Counted from the first letter of the stretch, positions 22,333-34,136 are shown. The stretch: DNA of 64,000 nucleotides from Terfezia claveryi (GCA_015179025.1 WHUX01000042.1:124001-188000), one strand, 5' to 3'. The notes: generated by a model from the letters alone, not told the origin. Made by a program: numbers and translations.

Positions 22333-25300
22333 GACGGTCTGTTGATTGCTTAAATGGAGTAGGCTGCTAGAAGGGAGAGGTGGTGAAGAGTAGCAGCAAG
22401 GCAGAGGTTATATATTGCTGGAGACAGGCTGGTTCCAGACTCTTAGTAGTAGGTTATATCCGGTCTTGGCAGAGTCATGGGAACAATCACATGAGTAATT
22501 AGATATAACTATTTTTTGCGGGCTAACGACCGAGTACCTACCGTACGGTCTATTGACCGACCTGCAGACCCTGGTGATCTTGCCCTATGGGACATACACA
22601 GACTGATTTGATAACTATGTAACCAAATTCGGGCTATCTCATGGGAATGCTAATTATTCATAACAACATAGGAAATATTTAAAGACATCACTAGCTCTCG
22701 AAAGTGGCATATATACCCCCCTTAAGTATTACCTCCCTCTACTATCACTATATCTATAATACAAAGTAACTGAGGCCGCATAGGCCTGATATGGCAACGA
22801 TCCCTAGGAATATTAGAGCATCAAAAACAAAGAAAGAAGCGGAAAGTAAAAAAAAAAATATCATGCCAGGAATTAAACTTTTACTTATGGCTAAATATGT
22901 ACAAAATAGATAAGTTGGCAACCCTCCAATCCTCATTCGGTACAATGCAACTCGAATAACTGGAGCAAGAATCATTGCTTCCATCGGCTACGTAGATTGT
23001 GTTAATGATTTATGTGAAGTGTTTAATGTGAACAGTATGCCAACGAGCACTTATTCACCACAAGAAAAAGAGAAGAGAAGTGCATTGGTAGGATGGACCA
23101 TGATGCAGGTCACAGTTATAATGCAACCATAATTAGACAGGCTATGGCTGTATGTAATACAATAACTGTTACAGTGATACTCTTGTGCCAACCAGACTTA
23201 GTCTCGATCAGACCCTCGTAGACTATGCTGTGTATATGAACAAATGGATTAGTATCATACTTAGCACTATTATATACGGCCGATTTATACTCTGAATATG
23301 TTGCTAAAGGCTTTGTCTATTTGTGCTCTACCTAGTGTCCTATCAGTTTACATTGCTATTCGATGACGTCATACTCAACTCAAAGAGACCGAAATTATTG
23401 AAATATCAATCAAGCTGGAGGCATTCCCAAGGGAGAACTTTTGATATAGTAGCTTAGCACTGGTCAGAAAGCTATCAAGCCATCAATAATCTACCAGTGC
23501 AACTGCTCTATATAATTGAGGCTACTATGTTTTATACCCCAGTGAGTGACCATACATACACACATCACTACCTATCCTCACTGTAGAAACATCATTACCC
23601 TGAAAGGTGACCAACCCACTCTAGCCCATGGTATTGTGGCTCTACGAGGTCAAAATCCGGATATGCTCCATGAAGTAGTCGATGCCCTATAATCACAGAA
23701 GCAACGGGAGGTAAGATTATCGAGATCATTAAAGATCGCTCATTACAAATGCCCGCTCTACATCAGAAGATAGTGGAAGAGCGATCCATCCCCGTACTTT
23801 AGTCGGTATCTAAAAGGCAAATGATATCGGAAGTGGATTGCTAAACCGAGGCTTAAGTTAACAGCAGCTGCTCTCCAGATCTTAAACCTATTGGGCGCTA
23901 TCTTAAGAAGGGTTTACAGCAAAAGTTTCCTAACCTTGCTTCTTTTCCAGTAGACGACAATTCTCTTATCAGAATTAAGCCTCGACGGTTGCTGCGGTTA
24001 TTAATGCTGAGGGATGGTACACCAAATATTGATGTTCCCTATCTTGTACATAGACGTAAGAGTCATTTCGGGGAATATACGTGTGCCGGCCCTGGGACTT
24101 GAGATATTTGACAACAGAACCGTTCCCATTCCCCTGAGTGCTTCGTGCTACCCTGGTCGAATATGGCTCTGGACGTATTTTGCGGTGGGTACGTAGCTTG
24201 AATGGCCTCTCACCACTATGCTTTACGAATTGACGCATCACCTACGGTGTACCACCTTGAAGGAGTCCCAAGCACACGGTCCCAGTTTGAATATAAGAGC
24301 GTAAGATGAGGGTAAAGGAGTAAAGCAACAGCTCCCGCTATTTAGAACCAGCCCTGCGACGTCGGATTTGAGTTGGGAGAATCTAGCACCTAGCAGGAAA
24401 TAGCTACATATAGTAAAGGTAGAATTCTGAGATGGTGCTTGCGGCCTTGATGCGAATAGTAATTGTATTGGCGATTGTATCGGTTATGGGAAAATTCGTC
24501 TTGGTGCTATTTCTGTAGGTAATTTTTAGTCTGGCTTGCACTATGATTCCGACGGTGATTGTGTGATGATTAGAGTGGTGCTTTTGGTGGTGATAATTAT
24601 GGGGATGTAAGCGATACAGCAGATCTTTGTTTCCCATGACGCAGAGCAGGAAGCACATGAAGCACCTTAAGATTGTGCTGTTCATGAGGTGTAGGTGGTG
24701 CGTCAGTACGCAGATTTTTTTGCTGATGGAGATAATTGCTTATTGGTGAGTCAGTTACCAGTTGACAGCTTCCGCACTCAACGAGGAAACGACACCAAAG
24801 ATAAGTTTCACATCATCCCGAACATTTAGTGGCCCATTCCGGATTGAATTATCCGTTTCCGTTATCTACTTACTCCCAGCTGATGCTCTCTTGTCTGGAA
24901 TTGGGGATGTTGTTGAAGCTGATTGTTGGGCTGATGGCCGTGGCTGCCCTTGTCCGTTCATGTCATTGCTTTATCTAGATACATTCACCTAACGTAACGG
25001 GAAAGATAGTGAGAGCTCGATCAAGCTTAGGGATAGCAGATTACCAATGGACAGTGTCTCTCGAAAATATAGAACGAATAAATCGTCATTGCTGTTCGTA
25101 AAGCTGAAAGTGCTCGCTGTACGGTCCTTCAAATTCAAGGTCTGAAGGTTGGCTTGGCAAAACATCTGAGACATCCAAGTGCTGATTCAAGCTGCGGCAA
25201 TAATATACCTCGTACTCTAAATAAGCAATTGACCATGTGAAATCTCACCATATTTGTATCTGGCTCCAACCACACCTGGTTCAACACGTAGATGCGAGGC

Positions 25301-25519
25301 TGTCGAATGTTTCACTCATATTTTAGGTGTTGGCAAAGGTATAAGTGTAACACGCCACCCACATTAAAATATCTACCACTATAGATATCAAGACCTCTTC
25401 CAAACTACAAGGAACACCCTGTTGCCATACAATTAAGGTGAGCTGACGAGGTACCGTATAACACCCCGCAGCCCTGATACGGATAGCTGATTGGGTGGGT
25501 CCTCTAATCTTTTAAGTTT
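22333..25519. other. Gene desert
   Basis: No convincing gene was found. Segment 23650-23970 contains short open blocks that may be relics. A head-to-head pair of dispersed motifs lies at 23185-23217. Confidence 0.45.
23185..23217. repeat. Head-to-head pair of dispersed motifs
   Basis: GTGCCAACCAGACTTA (reverse form, 23185-23200) runs into TAGTCTCGATCAGACCCTC (forward form, 23199-23217). The two share the TA at their junction. No outer duplication is evident. Confidence 0.6.
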
Positions 25520-26104
25520 TTGAAAATTATGGCTGTACCGCCGTATACGGCCATGACTGGCAATAGAATCTATGTACCAGTATACAAATATGTGAACACC
25601 GAAGATCGTCAGATCCCTCGGGATGTGAAGCTACCGATACCCCTTCGTCCAACAATAACCCCCTCCCTAACATCTACCCTTGAGAGTATCATTGACAACA
25701 TCGACCGCAAGAGATATGCCGAAGTGACGATGCCACACACCGAGTACAATACTTATCGCACACGAACCGGAATAGGTGGATACGCACGCGCCACAACGGT
25801 GGAGGCGCGTGCTGCGTTCAGCGTTTTCTCAGCGATGGCTCGAGGGCCAACTGCAGCGGTAGGAGTACACGTGGGTTTGTTGAGTGGTATGTCCGCGTAT
25901 CTCAAACTGGAGGTGGTAAAGGCCCAGGTTCAAGTTGCGGGCCTGGACATTGGTGTTGGGATCGATGTACTATCGAAGGGGGCATCCATGAGTTGGGCAA
26001 GTGCTGCCATCTCTCTCGCAATATTTAGCCTTGGGCTCTCGTCTGTATCGAGCATGGAACAGTCACCATGGCCGTCATTTAATGTGTCCGTCTCACTTCT
26101 GTAA
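25520..26104 (+). CDS. Hypothetical 194-aa protein with Ala/Val-rich repeat-like C-terminal half
   Basis: I do not recognise a named family. The first ~75 residues are polar (VYKYVNTEDRQIPRDVKLPI). Residues ~85-175 are Ala/Val/Gly-rich with an alternating pattern: EARAAFSVFSAMARGP, AYLKLEVVKAQVQVAGLDIG. This resembles the beta-rich, glycine/alanine-rich proteins found in several fungi and animals, where blocks like AxAEVGSVSAxAGPVxVxxG repeat. The ATG at 25529 is an alternative start. The end PSFNVSVSLL could continue after an intron, since the similar proteins end with such blocks. Its isolated position among non-coding DNA keeps confidence moderate. Confidence 0.5.
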   Translation: MKIMAVPPYTAMTGNRIYVPVYKYVNTEDRQIPRDVKLPIPLRPTITPSLTSTLESIIDNIDRKRYAEVTMPHTEYNTYRTRTGIGGYARATTVEARAAFSVFSAMARGPTAAVGVHVGLLSGMSAYLKLEVVKAQVQVAGLDIGVGIDVLSKGASMSWASAAISLAIFSLGLSSVSSMEQSPWPSFNVSVSLL

Positions 26105-27094
26105 ACGTATGGAAACAAAGCTCGAAAGTTTTTCATTGACTGCGTCATGTCGATCACTGAGTCAAATCTTGAGAGAGTTGGATTTATTAGGATTTCCTCT
26201 TCTTCCATTCAATCCATAGCTGAAGAGGGTCTTGAAGAGAATCCTGAGCTTGCAGCAGGAGATAGTGATGAGTAGCTATAAGTTGTATAATATAGCTAGC
26301 TAGTTTGATGTAATAATACATTAAATCATTTTGAATATTTTTGATACCTGCTTATGTGGTATATTAAGCTAGCTAAAAAAATCTAGGCCAAATCTTTAGA
26401 ATACCAATATCGTTCTTAGGAAGGATTCGGAAGTTTAGAAGTCAGAAGATTTCGGGAAATAGAACTCGTTTTGCTGTTTTATTAATAGCAAGGTTTTCTA
26501 AGAGTCTGTGGTTGAAATAACCAGACTATGTTTTTGAATATACAGCTACATATGTGGTAAAATGAATCATACCCTCCCCTGCATATAGAGGCCCAAACGT
26601 TGCATATTGGAGAATGTTCAGTATGATATTCCATACATTTTAAGCAGGGTACTATAAATTTTTTTGCCACTGAACTCTACATCGATCCAATATCCAGATG
26701 AGCAGCAACCTTGTAAGCATTTTAGATATCAACTGGCAATAATGATTGGCAGAAGTGCGCGGTTGAATTTCTTTTCGCTGGGAATCACATTTTACCGTCC
26801 ATTTCAGCTAGGAGAGTTAGATGAAGATTTTATTTTTGCAAGGATAACTAGGTACTGTATCAACGGGGGCGTGTTGTGTTTCTGTTTATTTCGGTTGCAG
26901 GTGGTGGAGGTCCAATAATGGGAATACAAGGTAACTGAGGTTGACGACGATGTGGTCACCCTGATTTGGCAACGATCACTACTCGGGCAAAGATCATAGT
27001 CGTATTAAAGGTTATAGAAAAAAAGGAGTCTCGATCCCTGCCAGGGAGCGGTCGCTAAGAAAGACACTTATGTCAAAAGGCAAAACGAGTTACC

Positions 27095-27183
27095 CCAGTT
27101 CACTATACTCCGAGCGCCATCACACTACTTCTTAGGTCGCCCTCGTTGTAGACTTGTGGTTTGGTGGAGATATAGTGAACTGG
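27095..27183. repeat. Short inverted repeat (89 bp)
   Basis: CCAGTTCACTATACTCC (27095-27111) pairs with GGAGATATAGTGAACTGG (27166-27183), differing by one extra T. It could be a very small MITE or a transcribed hairpin. Confidence 0.65.
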
Positions 27184-27257
27184 AGCATTAAGGAATGGAT
27201 ACCCGACAACCCTGCTCCCGGTCCGCCGACAGTGATATTAAGGCAATTAACTTCTTG

Positions 27258-27337
27258 CCTCCACTGGGAATCGAACTCGGGCCCTCAATAAATAAACATA
27301 AACCGTAAAGTAAAGAACTTACCACTGCGCTATGCCT
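27258..27337 (-). other. tRNA-like pseudogene or SINE head
   Basis: On the minus strand TAGCGCAGTGGTA fits a Pol III A box and AGTTCGATTCC fits a B box about 43 nt downstream. The order matches a tRNA gene, but the acceptor ends (GGCATAG and GTGGAGG) do not pair and the T stem has mismatches. A functional tRNA is therefore unlikely. It is either a tRNA pseudogene or the promoter part of a SINE. Confidence 0.55.
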
Positions 27338-27420
27338 ACTGTCAGTTTCAAACACTATAGTGCTATATTCTGCTAAAACTCGTTACTTTTTCTACTTGCC
27401 AATTCAATTGTAGAGACAGG

Positions 27421-27485
27421 CGCATAGAGATAGGAAACATACAGCGCATAGAGACAGGAAACATACAGCGACAGGAAACATACAG
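27421..27485 (+). repeat. 24-bp tandem repeat
   Basis: Two full copies of a CGCATAGAGA(C/T)AGGAAACATACAG unit (27421-27444, 27445-27468) and one 17-nt partial copy adjoin the 29-bp minisatellite. Confidence 0.9.
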
Positions 27486-27487
27486 TA

Positions 27488-28444
27488 GCATGGATATTTG
27501 CTCGCTCTATATGCCAGCCTAGATATTTGCTCGCCCTATATGCCAGCTTGGATATTTGCTCGTTCTACATGCCAGCCTGGATATTCGTTCGCTCTATATA
27601 TCGGCCTGGATATTCACTCGCTCTACATGTCAGCCTGAATATTCGCTTGCTCTATATGTTAGCCTGGATATTCGCTCGCTCAATATGCCTGCCTGGATAT
27701 TCGCTCGCCCCATATATCAGCCTGGATATTTGCTTGCCCCATATATCAGCCTGGATATTTGCTCGCCCCAGATATCAGCCTGGATATTTGCTGGCCCTAG
27801 ATATTAGCCTGGATAACCCCCTCCGGTGAGCCTGCATATTCCCCCTATATCAGCCTGGATATTTGCTCGCTCTATATGCCAGCCTAGATATTCGCTCGCC
27901 CTGGATATCAGCCTGGATATTAGCTCGCCCTGGATATCAGCCTGCATATTCGCTCGCCCTAGATATTAGCCTGGATATTCGCTCGCTCCATATGCCAGCC
28001 TGAATATTCGCTCGCTCTATATGTTAGCCTGGATATTCGCTCGCTCTACATGTTAGCCTGGATATTCGCTCGCTCTACATGTCAGCCTGGATATTCGCTC
28101 GCCCTGGATATCAGCCTATATATTTGCTCGACCTAGATATCAGCCTGGATATTTGCTCGCTCTATATGTCAGCCTGAATATTCGCTCGCCTAATATGTCA
28201 GCCTGGATATTCGCTCGCCCTATATGTCAGCCTGGATATTCGCTTGCCCTATATGTCAGCTTGGATATTTGCTCGCTCTAGATATCAGCCTGGATATTCC
28301 CCCTATATCTCGCTGGATATTCGCTCGCCATGGATATCAGCCTGGATATTCGCTCGCTCCATATGCCAACCTGAATATTCGCTCGCGCTGGATATCAGCC
28401 TGGATATTCGCTTGCCCTATATGTCAGCCGGGATATTCGATTGC
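27488..28444 (+). repeat. 29-bp minisatellite, about 30 copies
   Basis: A 29-bp unit built on CAGCCTGGATATTCGCTCGC followed by CCTATATGT repeats for about 950 bp, with variants and a short irregular segment around 27805-27850. Because 29 is not a multiple of three, successive copies rotate through the frames. The unit mostly lacks stops, so long open frames arise (for example 27527-27829), reading AWIFARSI, PGYSLAPY and SLDIRS in turn. I regard these frames as a by-product of the repeat, not genes. Confidence 0.93.
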
Positions 28445-28579
28445 CGGTACAATGCGGGTGGATGTGGCTAATTAGCAAGAAGAATGGGTGTGCAAAGCCC
28501 GTAGATGTGGGTAATAAGGCAGAATAAGGGAGCATGTGTGGAGCGCTAGTATGTGTGTAATTGGGGTGATATGCGGGTG

Positions 28580-28713
28580 ATTGGGGTGAACAATGGGGTG
28601 ATGGGGATGAACAATGGTTTGGGCAAAGTGGTAATTGGGGTGAACAATGGGGTGATTGGGATGAACAATGGTTTGGGCAAAGCGGTAATTGGGGTGAACA
28701 ATGGGGTGACAGG
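28580..28713 (+). repeat. 54-bp tandem repeat, 2.5 copies
   Basis: The units 28580-28633 and 28634-28687 are nearly identical; a partial copy follows. Each begins ATTGGGGTGAACAATGGGGT. A 54-bp unit equals 18 codons, so open frames on both strands here are repeat artefacts. GGGTGATTGGGGT-type sequence extends on both sides. Confidence 0.85.
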
Positions 28714-28865
28714 AATTTACAACTGCGCTTGGATGCGGGTGATTGGTGTAACACATGGAGGATTGGTGTGGGCCGAATACGCAAATCACCCCAAATCAAT
28801 TTGTATGCGAGGACGCAGGGGTGGGAGGGTGATGCGCTATGACACGGCAAATCACCCTCACGTAA

Positions 28866-29288
28866 AATTTTATGGGGTGACGCGAGGACGGACCGTCCTC
28901 GGGCTGAGATGCACTGATCACAGGTCCTCCACCTATCACCAGTTGGTATACATGTCCAGTCCGAATGATCGAAGGTTTTTCTGCACCTCGGGCAGGCAGG
29001 TGGTTGGTGGGGCTGAGCTGGCTGTTGTTCGAGGTGATTTTGCTGCTGTTCTAATTCTTCTGATTCTTCCCGCCGTTTACTCTATAGACATGGACATAGT
29101 TAAATCAATGCCATATATTTATCGAATGGGCTACTTGGAAAACTTGCGGTCAACTTCACAATCCGTCTCCCAGACCTGCACCGATCACAGGTCCTCCACC
29201 TATCACCGGTTTGCGTGAATGTCCATTCTGATGGATCGAACGGTTTTCTACACCTTGAGCACGAAACAGGGTTTATTTGATGCGCCAT
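28866..29288 (-). CDS. Small protein with two duplicated CxxC...CxxC zinc motifs
   Basis: On the minus strand the first module reads CSRCRKPFDPSEW ... GDRWRTCDRC. In the same reading frame about 290 nt downstream a second module reads CPRCRKTFDHSDW ... GDRWRTCDQC. The stops between them fall within a likely ~50-nt intron ending CTATAG around 29090. After it, KRREESEELEQQQ and a Q/P-rich linker lead to module 2. The DNA of the modules is clearly duplicated. Each has four cysteines spaced as for one zinc site. Small fungal proteins with CxxC ... TCxxC modules of this kind are numerous and often lie near repeats; their role is unknown. The exact donor site is uncertain. Confidence 0.6.
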
Positions 29289-31197
29289 AACGGGGTCTCG
29301 TAGTTGGTATGCGGTGCGGGTTGTGGCAGTTGGTATGCGGTGCGCAGGCGGGGTCTACAACGGTCTGCTGACACATACACCTGTGTCATGTCACGTGGCT
29401 GTCATCACGTGGCTGCCCGCTAAAAGCGCCAAGTGTGCTAGCGTGCAAGAAGTACAGTATATTATAAGAAAATAAATAACAACTTCGTACCAATTGAAAT
29501 TGGGCAACTTCGTTGCCAATAAATTGAGACTACATATACTCGGAGCTCGTGACCAAAGGCTTGCTGATGTACCGGTAGTAACGTAGGATATGGAATTATG
29601 GCCCTGAACTCCATAACTTTACAGCATGCACTTACAAAGCATCCGGACATCCTATTATTACTGGCAGCGGGCTTTTTTCCGCCCCTCATTTCTACCGTAC
29701 AAATAAACTGGGACCTAAATCCTGGTCCCTTATACGCTGAAATAAACTCGGACCATACTGAACGACCAATATGCACAATATATAGGAACAAATATCCCGC
29801 TGTTGTAATGGCAGCCCCTATTGTATCTGTTACGTATACACGTTTCCTGTTCCCATACTATATCTGGTATGCTTGGTGTTCGTCTTGGATGCTGGTCTGG
29901 ATGGGTATCGATCCAGGAATACGGTATGCCCGCCAAAGAAGTGTGAAAAATGTCCGGCATAATTGAAATGTACAATCAGAAAGTGTCGCAATCTAAAAAG
30001 TCTGGTCCCGCATATAAAATACCAGGCTGAAAAATCCGTATATAAAGTAGCATGCTGAAAATTCCCCCATATAAAAATGTCTTGCTAAAAAAATCCCGTA
30101 TATAAACTGATCTAGCCCAGCCGTGGGATACAGACACGAGCTTTCTTTTTCTTTCCCCTTCACCTTGTGTAATTCTCACTATTTACGATTCCATTACCCG
30201 GGGTATGACCCTCATAACCCTCCCTCCCCCTCCCTCCCTCCTCCTCTCACAGGACCCTCTCAGAGATCTTTCATTCATTTTCCTTAGATTTTATCCGCAC
30301 TCCATATCGCTTGTTGCATCCTACCTAATCTGAGGCCCAGCCATATATATACATGATCATGAATCAAACTAGCTTATTCGCAAATAAAGATGAGAATCCC
30401 CCCCCAGTCGACGTCATGAAAACTGTCAGAAACAACATATTCCCCATGGGTAATGAATCAAAATTCATTTATTATCTTTATTTTTTTCTTTTTCTTTTTT
30501 TTCCCCACGAATTTTTCTCAATTTTCTTATGGATTGTAAATACCGAAATATGCGGTGGCAGATACAGAAGATCGAGTAAAACTTCTAGTATGTATGTACC
30601 GCTTCCTACATGTAGGTCGGAGATCTAATTATCGTTCAATTCCAAAATTATGTAGATCTCTAAAATCTACAAGGCTTGATAATCCTGTTACCTAACCGAT
30701 GTAAGCAAATATATACCTGTTACTATCCGTAAGTATCCCTGCAACGTTACCTATCAGAGGCCAACTCAATCGTTGCTCAAACCGGACTGTGCTCGAATAG
30801 TTTTCACAAAATTAATAGATCATCGCTATTGCAAGTACTAATACATTAATTTAAGATTACCGTAGACTCTGTTTAAGCATACCTGTCCGCGGGTGGCGGA
30901 TCATCAATGACTCCCGACGCCTGAGGACATTCCTATATAGCAAGAGTTCTCTGCAATAAAAAAGTATTTAGAGCTGAAAAAAAAAAAAGCGGAGACGTGC
31001 ACTAGAGCGATTTTCGATGAGCAGTAATGGATGGTATAAGAGAAAGAATAATACTGGTAGGCAGCGGGTGCCCCAATTGCAAAGAAATAAAATGACGATA
31101 AGGTTGGAAACCCCTGTCAACCGGTACTCACAGTCTTCCACCGTACGTGCCAGTCGACATTATAAACCAAGTTGATGAGTTATTCCCTTATCGGACC
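29289..31197. other. Non-coding stretch
   Basis: No gene is supported. Small tandem duplications occur at 29303-29345 (GTTGGTATGCGGTGCG twice) and 29390-29414 (CACGTGGCTG twice). A four-copy repeat lies at 29999-30110 and a pyrimidine tract at about 30205-30250. TACCGGTA occurs at 29570-29577. Confidence 0.45.
29999..30110 (+). repeat. Degenerate ~32-bp tandem repeat, four copies
   Basis: Units of the form TCCCGTATATAAA followed by a short spacer and GCTGAAAA recur four times (CGCATATAAA, CCGTATATAAA, CCCATATAAA, CCCGTATATAAA). Confidence 0.7.
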
Positions 31198-32442
31198 CTA
31201 TGCTTTCCCAGGCTTCCTCCCATACACAAACCACCTGAGATCATTCTTGGTGTCAGCGCTGTCTATCAAATAAGAGCATATAGAAATGCCAGAAAGATAG
31301 GAATACCCATGAAAGTAATACTTGCTCTTCACCAGCTCCTGCTTGACCTCATCAGACAGCTTGTGGGCCTCTTCTAAGCTCCATCCCAAGCCTTTGGGAA
31401 ACAGATACTCTGCAAATGGGTACAGAGAATCATTACAACCCAACAATCCCCACCTCCCCAATTCCTTCAACCTCTTATCCTTGGGCCACGATCCGATAGG
31501 CCAGATAGCGGTAGACTCAACGACATCAACGAACCCAGCCTTCTCCATCAGTTCCTTCATCTTTCTCCCCATTACGAGGGGTCGCAGCAGATTCTTAGCC
31601 GCCTGTACGAGATAGTAGAGCCAGCAGGTGAAAGGGCGCTCAGGATCTGGGGTTGTCAAAGGGACCCCCGTGGAGGAGTATAGTTCGCAGCCGTAGTCCT
31701 GAAACTCAAGGAAGCCACCCGGTTTCGTTTTACTAGTACAAATAGGTTAACACAGCTAGTTCCTAATCCATGCACAATTGGGGACAAATAGGGATCGTCC
31801 CCGGGAAATTTGTAGGGAAAATACTCATAAGCGTTCCTCAAGACAAATTCCCAATCGCTAAAAGACCCACTGAGGGACCGCATGTGTATGTAGTCAAAGG
31901 AGTCATTGTCGTAAGTCCATTCTTCCTCCATGTCATCTACTTCGAACTTGCTATTTGGCGGCACCCTTTGTAAAGCACATAATATAAATCATAATTAGCG
32001 TACCGCAACCTCGATCACCGAAATTATTCTGCAAAAGAGAAAGAGATTCAAGCTAATTACCAATGCGGCTGAATCGGACTAATATCTGTTCCAATGACCT
32101 CAGCTTGCGGATTTTCGCTATCCGCCAAAATTTAAAATCAGCATGCCGTCTCATATTTGAACCCAGCAACACAATAACGCACTCTGCAAACTCAATCACC
32201 CAAATCCCAGTTCCTGTACCCACATCTAATACACGCTGTGGATTTTGCAATGGTGCAGAATACAGTTTACCCCCTAATAGCTGTAGGAACATATGGTGGC
32301 AGAGATCCAGCCGCTCCTGCTCCCCCTCATCATTTGGCAATAAATACTTTGCACGGCTAAATCGATCGGAATGATAGCGGCGTCCATTGGCATAGGTAAA
32401 TTCGAATACGCTCGGGCTGATTGAAGTCGTTGTAGTAGACAA
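31198..32442 (-). CDS. LaeA-like / TAM-type SAM-dependent methyltransferase
   Basis: Exons 32442-32183, 32117-32061, 31965-31825 and 31732-31198 join across introns of 65, 95 and 92 nt to an intact 330-aa class I methyltransferase. The N-terminus carries YHSDRFSRAKYLLPNDEGEQ and RLDLCHHMFLQLLGGKL, typical of the fungal LaeA-like family. Motif I is VLDVGTGTGIW (71-81), followed by AEVIGTDISPIQPHWVPPN and FEVDDMEEEW. FDYIHMRSLSGS and TKPGGFLEFQDYGCEL are the later motifs. The C-terminus WPKDKRLKELGRWGL ... VYGRKP is also conserved. Family members include secondary-metabolism regulators and small-molecule methyltransferases; the substrate cannot be told. No biosynthetic cluster genes lie nearby. 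Confidence 0.92.
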
Positions 32443-34136
32443 GCCGCTATTGAAATCAGTATTTTATGGAATAGTAATGGTAGTGCACTTACCTACCTCG
32501 AAATATCCGATTCTGCTCCACTATAATCCTATATATATCCCGAATCAGTCCCACTCTGAGTTAAATATGTATATGAGCATCAATATCGCACAACGAATAA
32601 GCTAAGCCTGGCGGAAGATAGGGCGCCCCAGAATCGGCACATCATGGCAATCTTAGCTCACTCATGTGTTCCTTTGATTGTGGGACGGTCGGTATAATAT
32701 GAAGAAAGGTTGCATGCAATCACCCAATCTTGGGCAGTGAACCTCAAACATTCAGTGTTGTAGTCGGCGCGCCCGCTCGGGATCAGATGTGGGAATGCGG
32801 GGACTCGGGGAGGTTAGTATACTAACCTCGGCCTCAATTGCATAGCCTTCACCCACTGTTGCTAAGGGTGCGGATTCGATTTGAACATGCGTAAGAGATG
32901 GTCCAGCTACCGGTACTGTGCCAGAACCACTTCTCTGTGGGGGTGTATCTAACGGCATTGTTTCTGTGTTCTTCAAAGTTGAATTTGTTGCGTTCAAAGA
33001 AAATTTAGAAACTCATTTACATCAACTAGTCTGGTTGCACAACCTCTCGTAGAGAACGTCAACGGGTTTGCAACGCATGATATACCAGTCAGTATTATCT
33101 AGATGATTGAAATCTGTGATTGGCCGGCTGATAGGAAAGATATAGCTCATCATACATATGAGGACGGATTGGGAATCCTGTATCACCATGGACCCAGCAG
33201 TCCGGTATCACCTTGAACCCAGCTGTGTAACGTCTGACAATTGGTGGGTGCAACAAGACTAGGGTACCGGTATATTCCTTTTCAATAGATAAAGGTAACG
33301 CCATTCACTACGGACATGTCATTTTGAGTTCAATGACCGCCTGGTTATCTACCTCTAAATCGCTTTGGTATTTGTGGCTTGTAAGCTCCTTAACATGAAT
33401 CTGACCTCTAAGGTGCCAACCAAAGGTCACGCCATCGAGAGACTAAGCCTACCATATGCAAGCCATATGCAGTCATAACCTGGCTACCGGTACTCCGTAC
33501 TCGAGTTATTTCAGTAGCGTAATTTCAATGTGAGCTGCATACCCGGTAGTGTGCCAAGATATATTGTATGGCCAAACCTGTTGGAGAGGCAGTTTCGCCG
33601 TTAACAACTCGAGACTCTACGGTAGTGAACCTCGACATACCATTCCTGCACGTAGCTAAAGTACCTGGCTATAGTGAAACTAATCGGTATAACTATAGTG
33701 AAGAGAATTCCGCGCCTAATAATCAAATTAGATCATAGCAAAACTATATAGGGTATAGTGATACTAGTAGTACGCTAATCAACAAAATAAATGGAAGCCA
33801 AGGGCCCTTTGGTGCCTTTCCACTCATGAGTAACCGGACTGCTTTAAGATTGTACACATAGTAGATAAATGCATTGCATTTCCCGCAGAATTCCTTCAAT
33901 GTCATCTCTCCAGGCCGCTGTCCTGGAACCTGTCGAGCTTGACATATCTGACATTTTTATAAGGCAGTACGCCATATCGGCAGTGAGGGCATGTTGCAAT
34001 ATTATCGAGCTGAAGTAGAGAAAACCCAAATTGATTACATACATTACTCCGCACTTCTCCCTTTACCCTCGCAGGCACGTGACATCTTGTTATAGCGAAA
34101 CCTAGCTATAACGAAGGAAAGTGGTAAGATACGTTA
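32443..34136. other. Repeat-rich intergenic region
   Basis: No gene is supported. Three TACCGGTA palindromes lie at 32908-32915, 33265-33272 and 33485-33492. A micro-insertion lies at 33022-33063. Segment 33610-33760 and the sequence at about 34090-34115 contain repeated TATAGTGAAAC/TATAGCGAAAC blocks resembling degraded DNA-transposon ends. Confidence 0.45.
33022..33063 (+). repeat. Long-form micro-insertion with short duplication
   Basis: The 32-nt insert begins TAGTCTGGTTGCACAACCTC and continues through CGTAGAGAA (33027-33058). It is flanked by TCAAC at 33022-33026 and 33059-33063. The same 30 nt recur at 34311. Confidence 0.65.

Larger units (their letters stand above)
26105..27418. other. 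Non-coding stretch with a hairpin and a tRNA-like element
   Basis: No protein gene is seen. The stretch contains the inverted repeat at 27095-27183 and the tRNA-like sequence at 27258-27337. A motif-like ACCAGACTATG lies at 26520-26530. Confidence 0.45.

Noticed and set aside
27026..27050. AGTCTCGATCCCTGCC as another copy of the dispersed motif
   Set aside because: Only 11 bases match the CGATC variant and no flanking duplication is present.
27527..27829. 100-codon and 83-codon open frames in the minisatellite
   Set aside because: They arise because the 29-bp unit lacks stops in most frames; the same peptides recur in rotated frames, with no independent coding evidence.
27488..28444. CRISPR array, suggested by regularly spaced repeats
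   Set aside because: There are no unique spacers; the whole 29-bp unit repeats in tandem, and the DNA is eukaryotic.
28395..28850. 151-codon His/Pro-rich frame on the minus strand and the matching frame on +
   Set aside because: Both are translations of the 54-bp tandem repeat, whose period is a multiple of three.
29598..29966. 122-codon open frame on +
   Set aside because: It shows no recognisable motif and an equally long frame exists on the opposite strand; composition looks non-coding.
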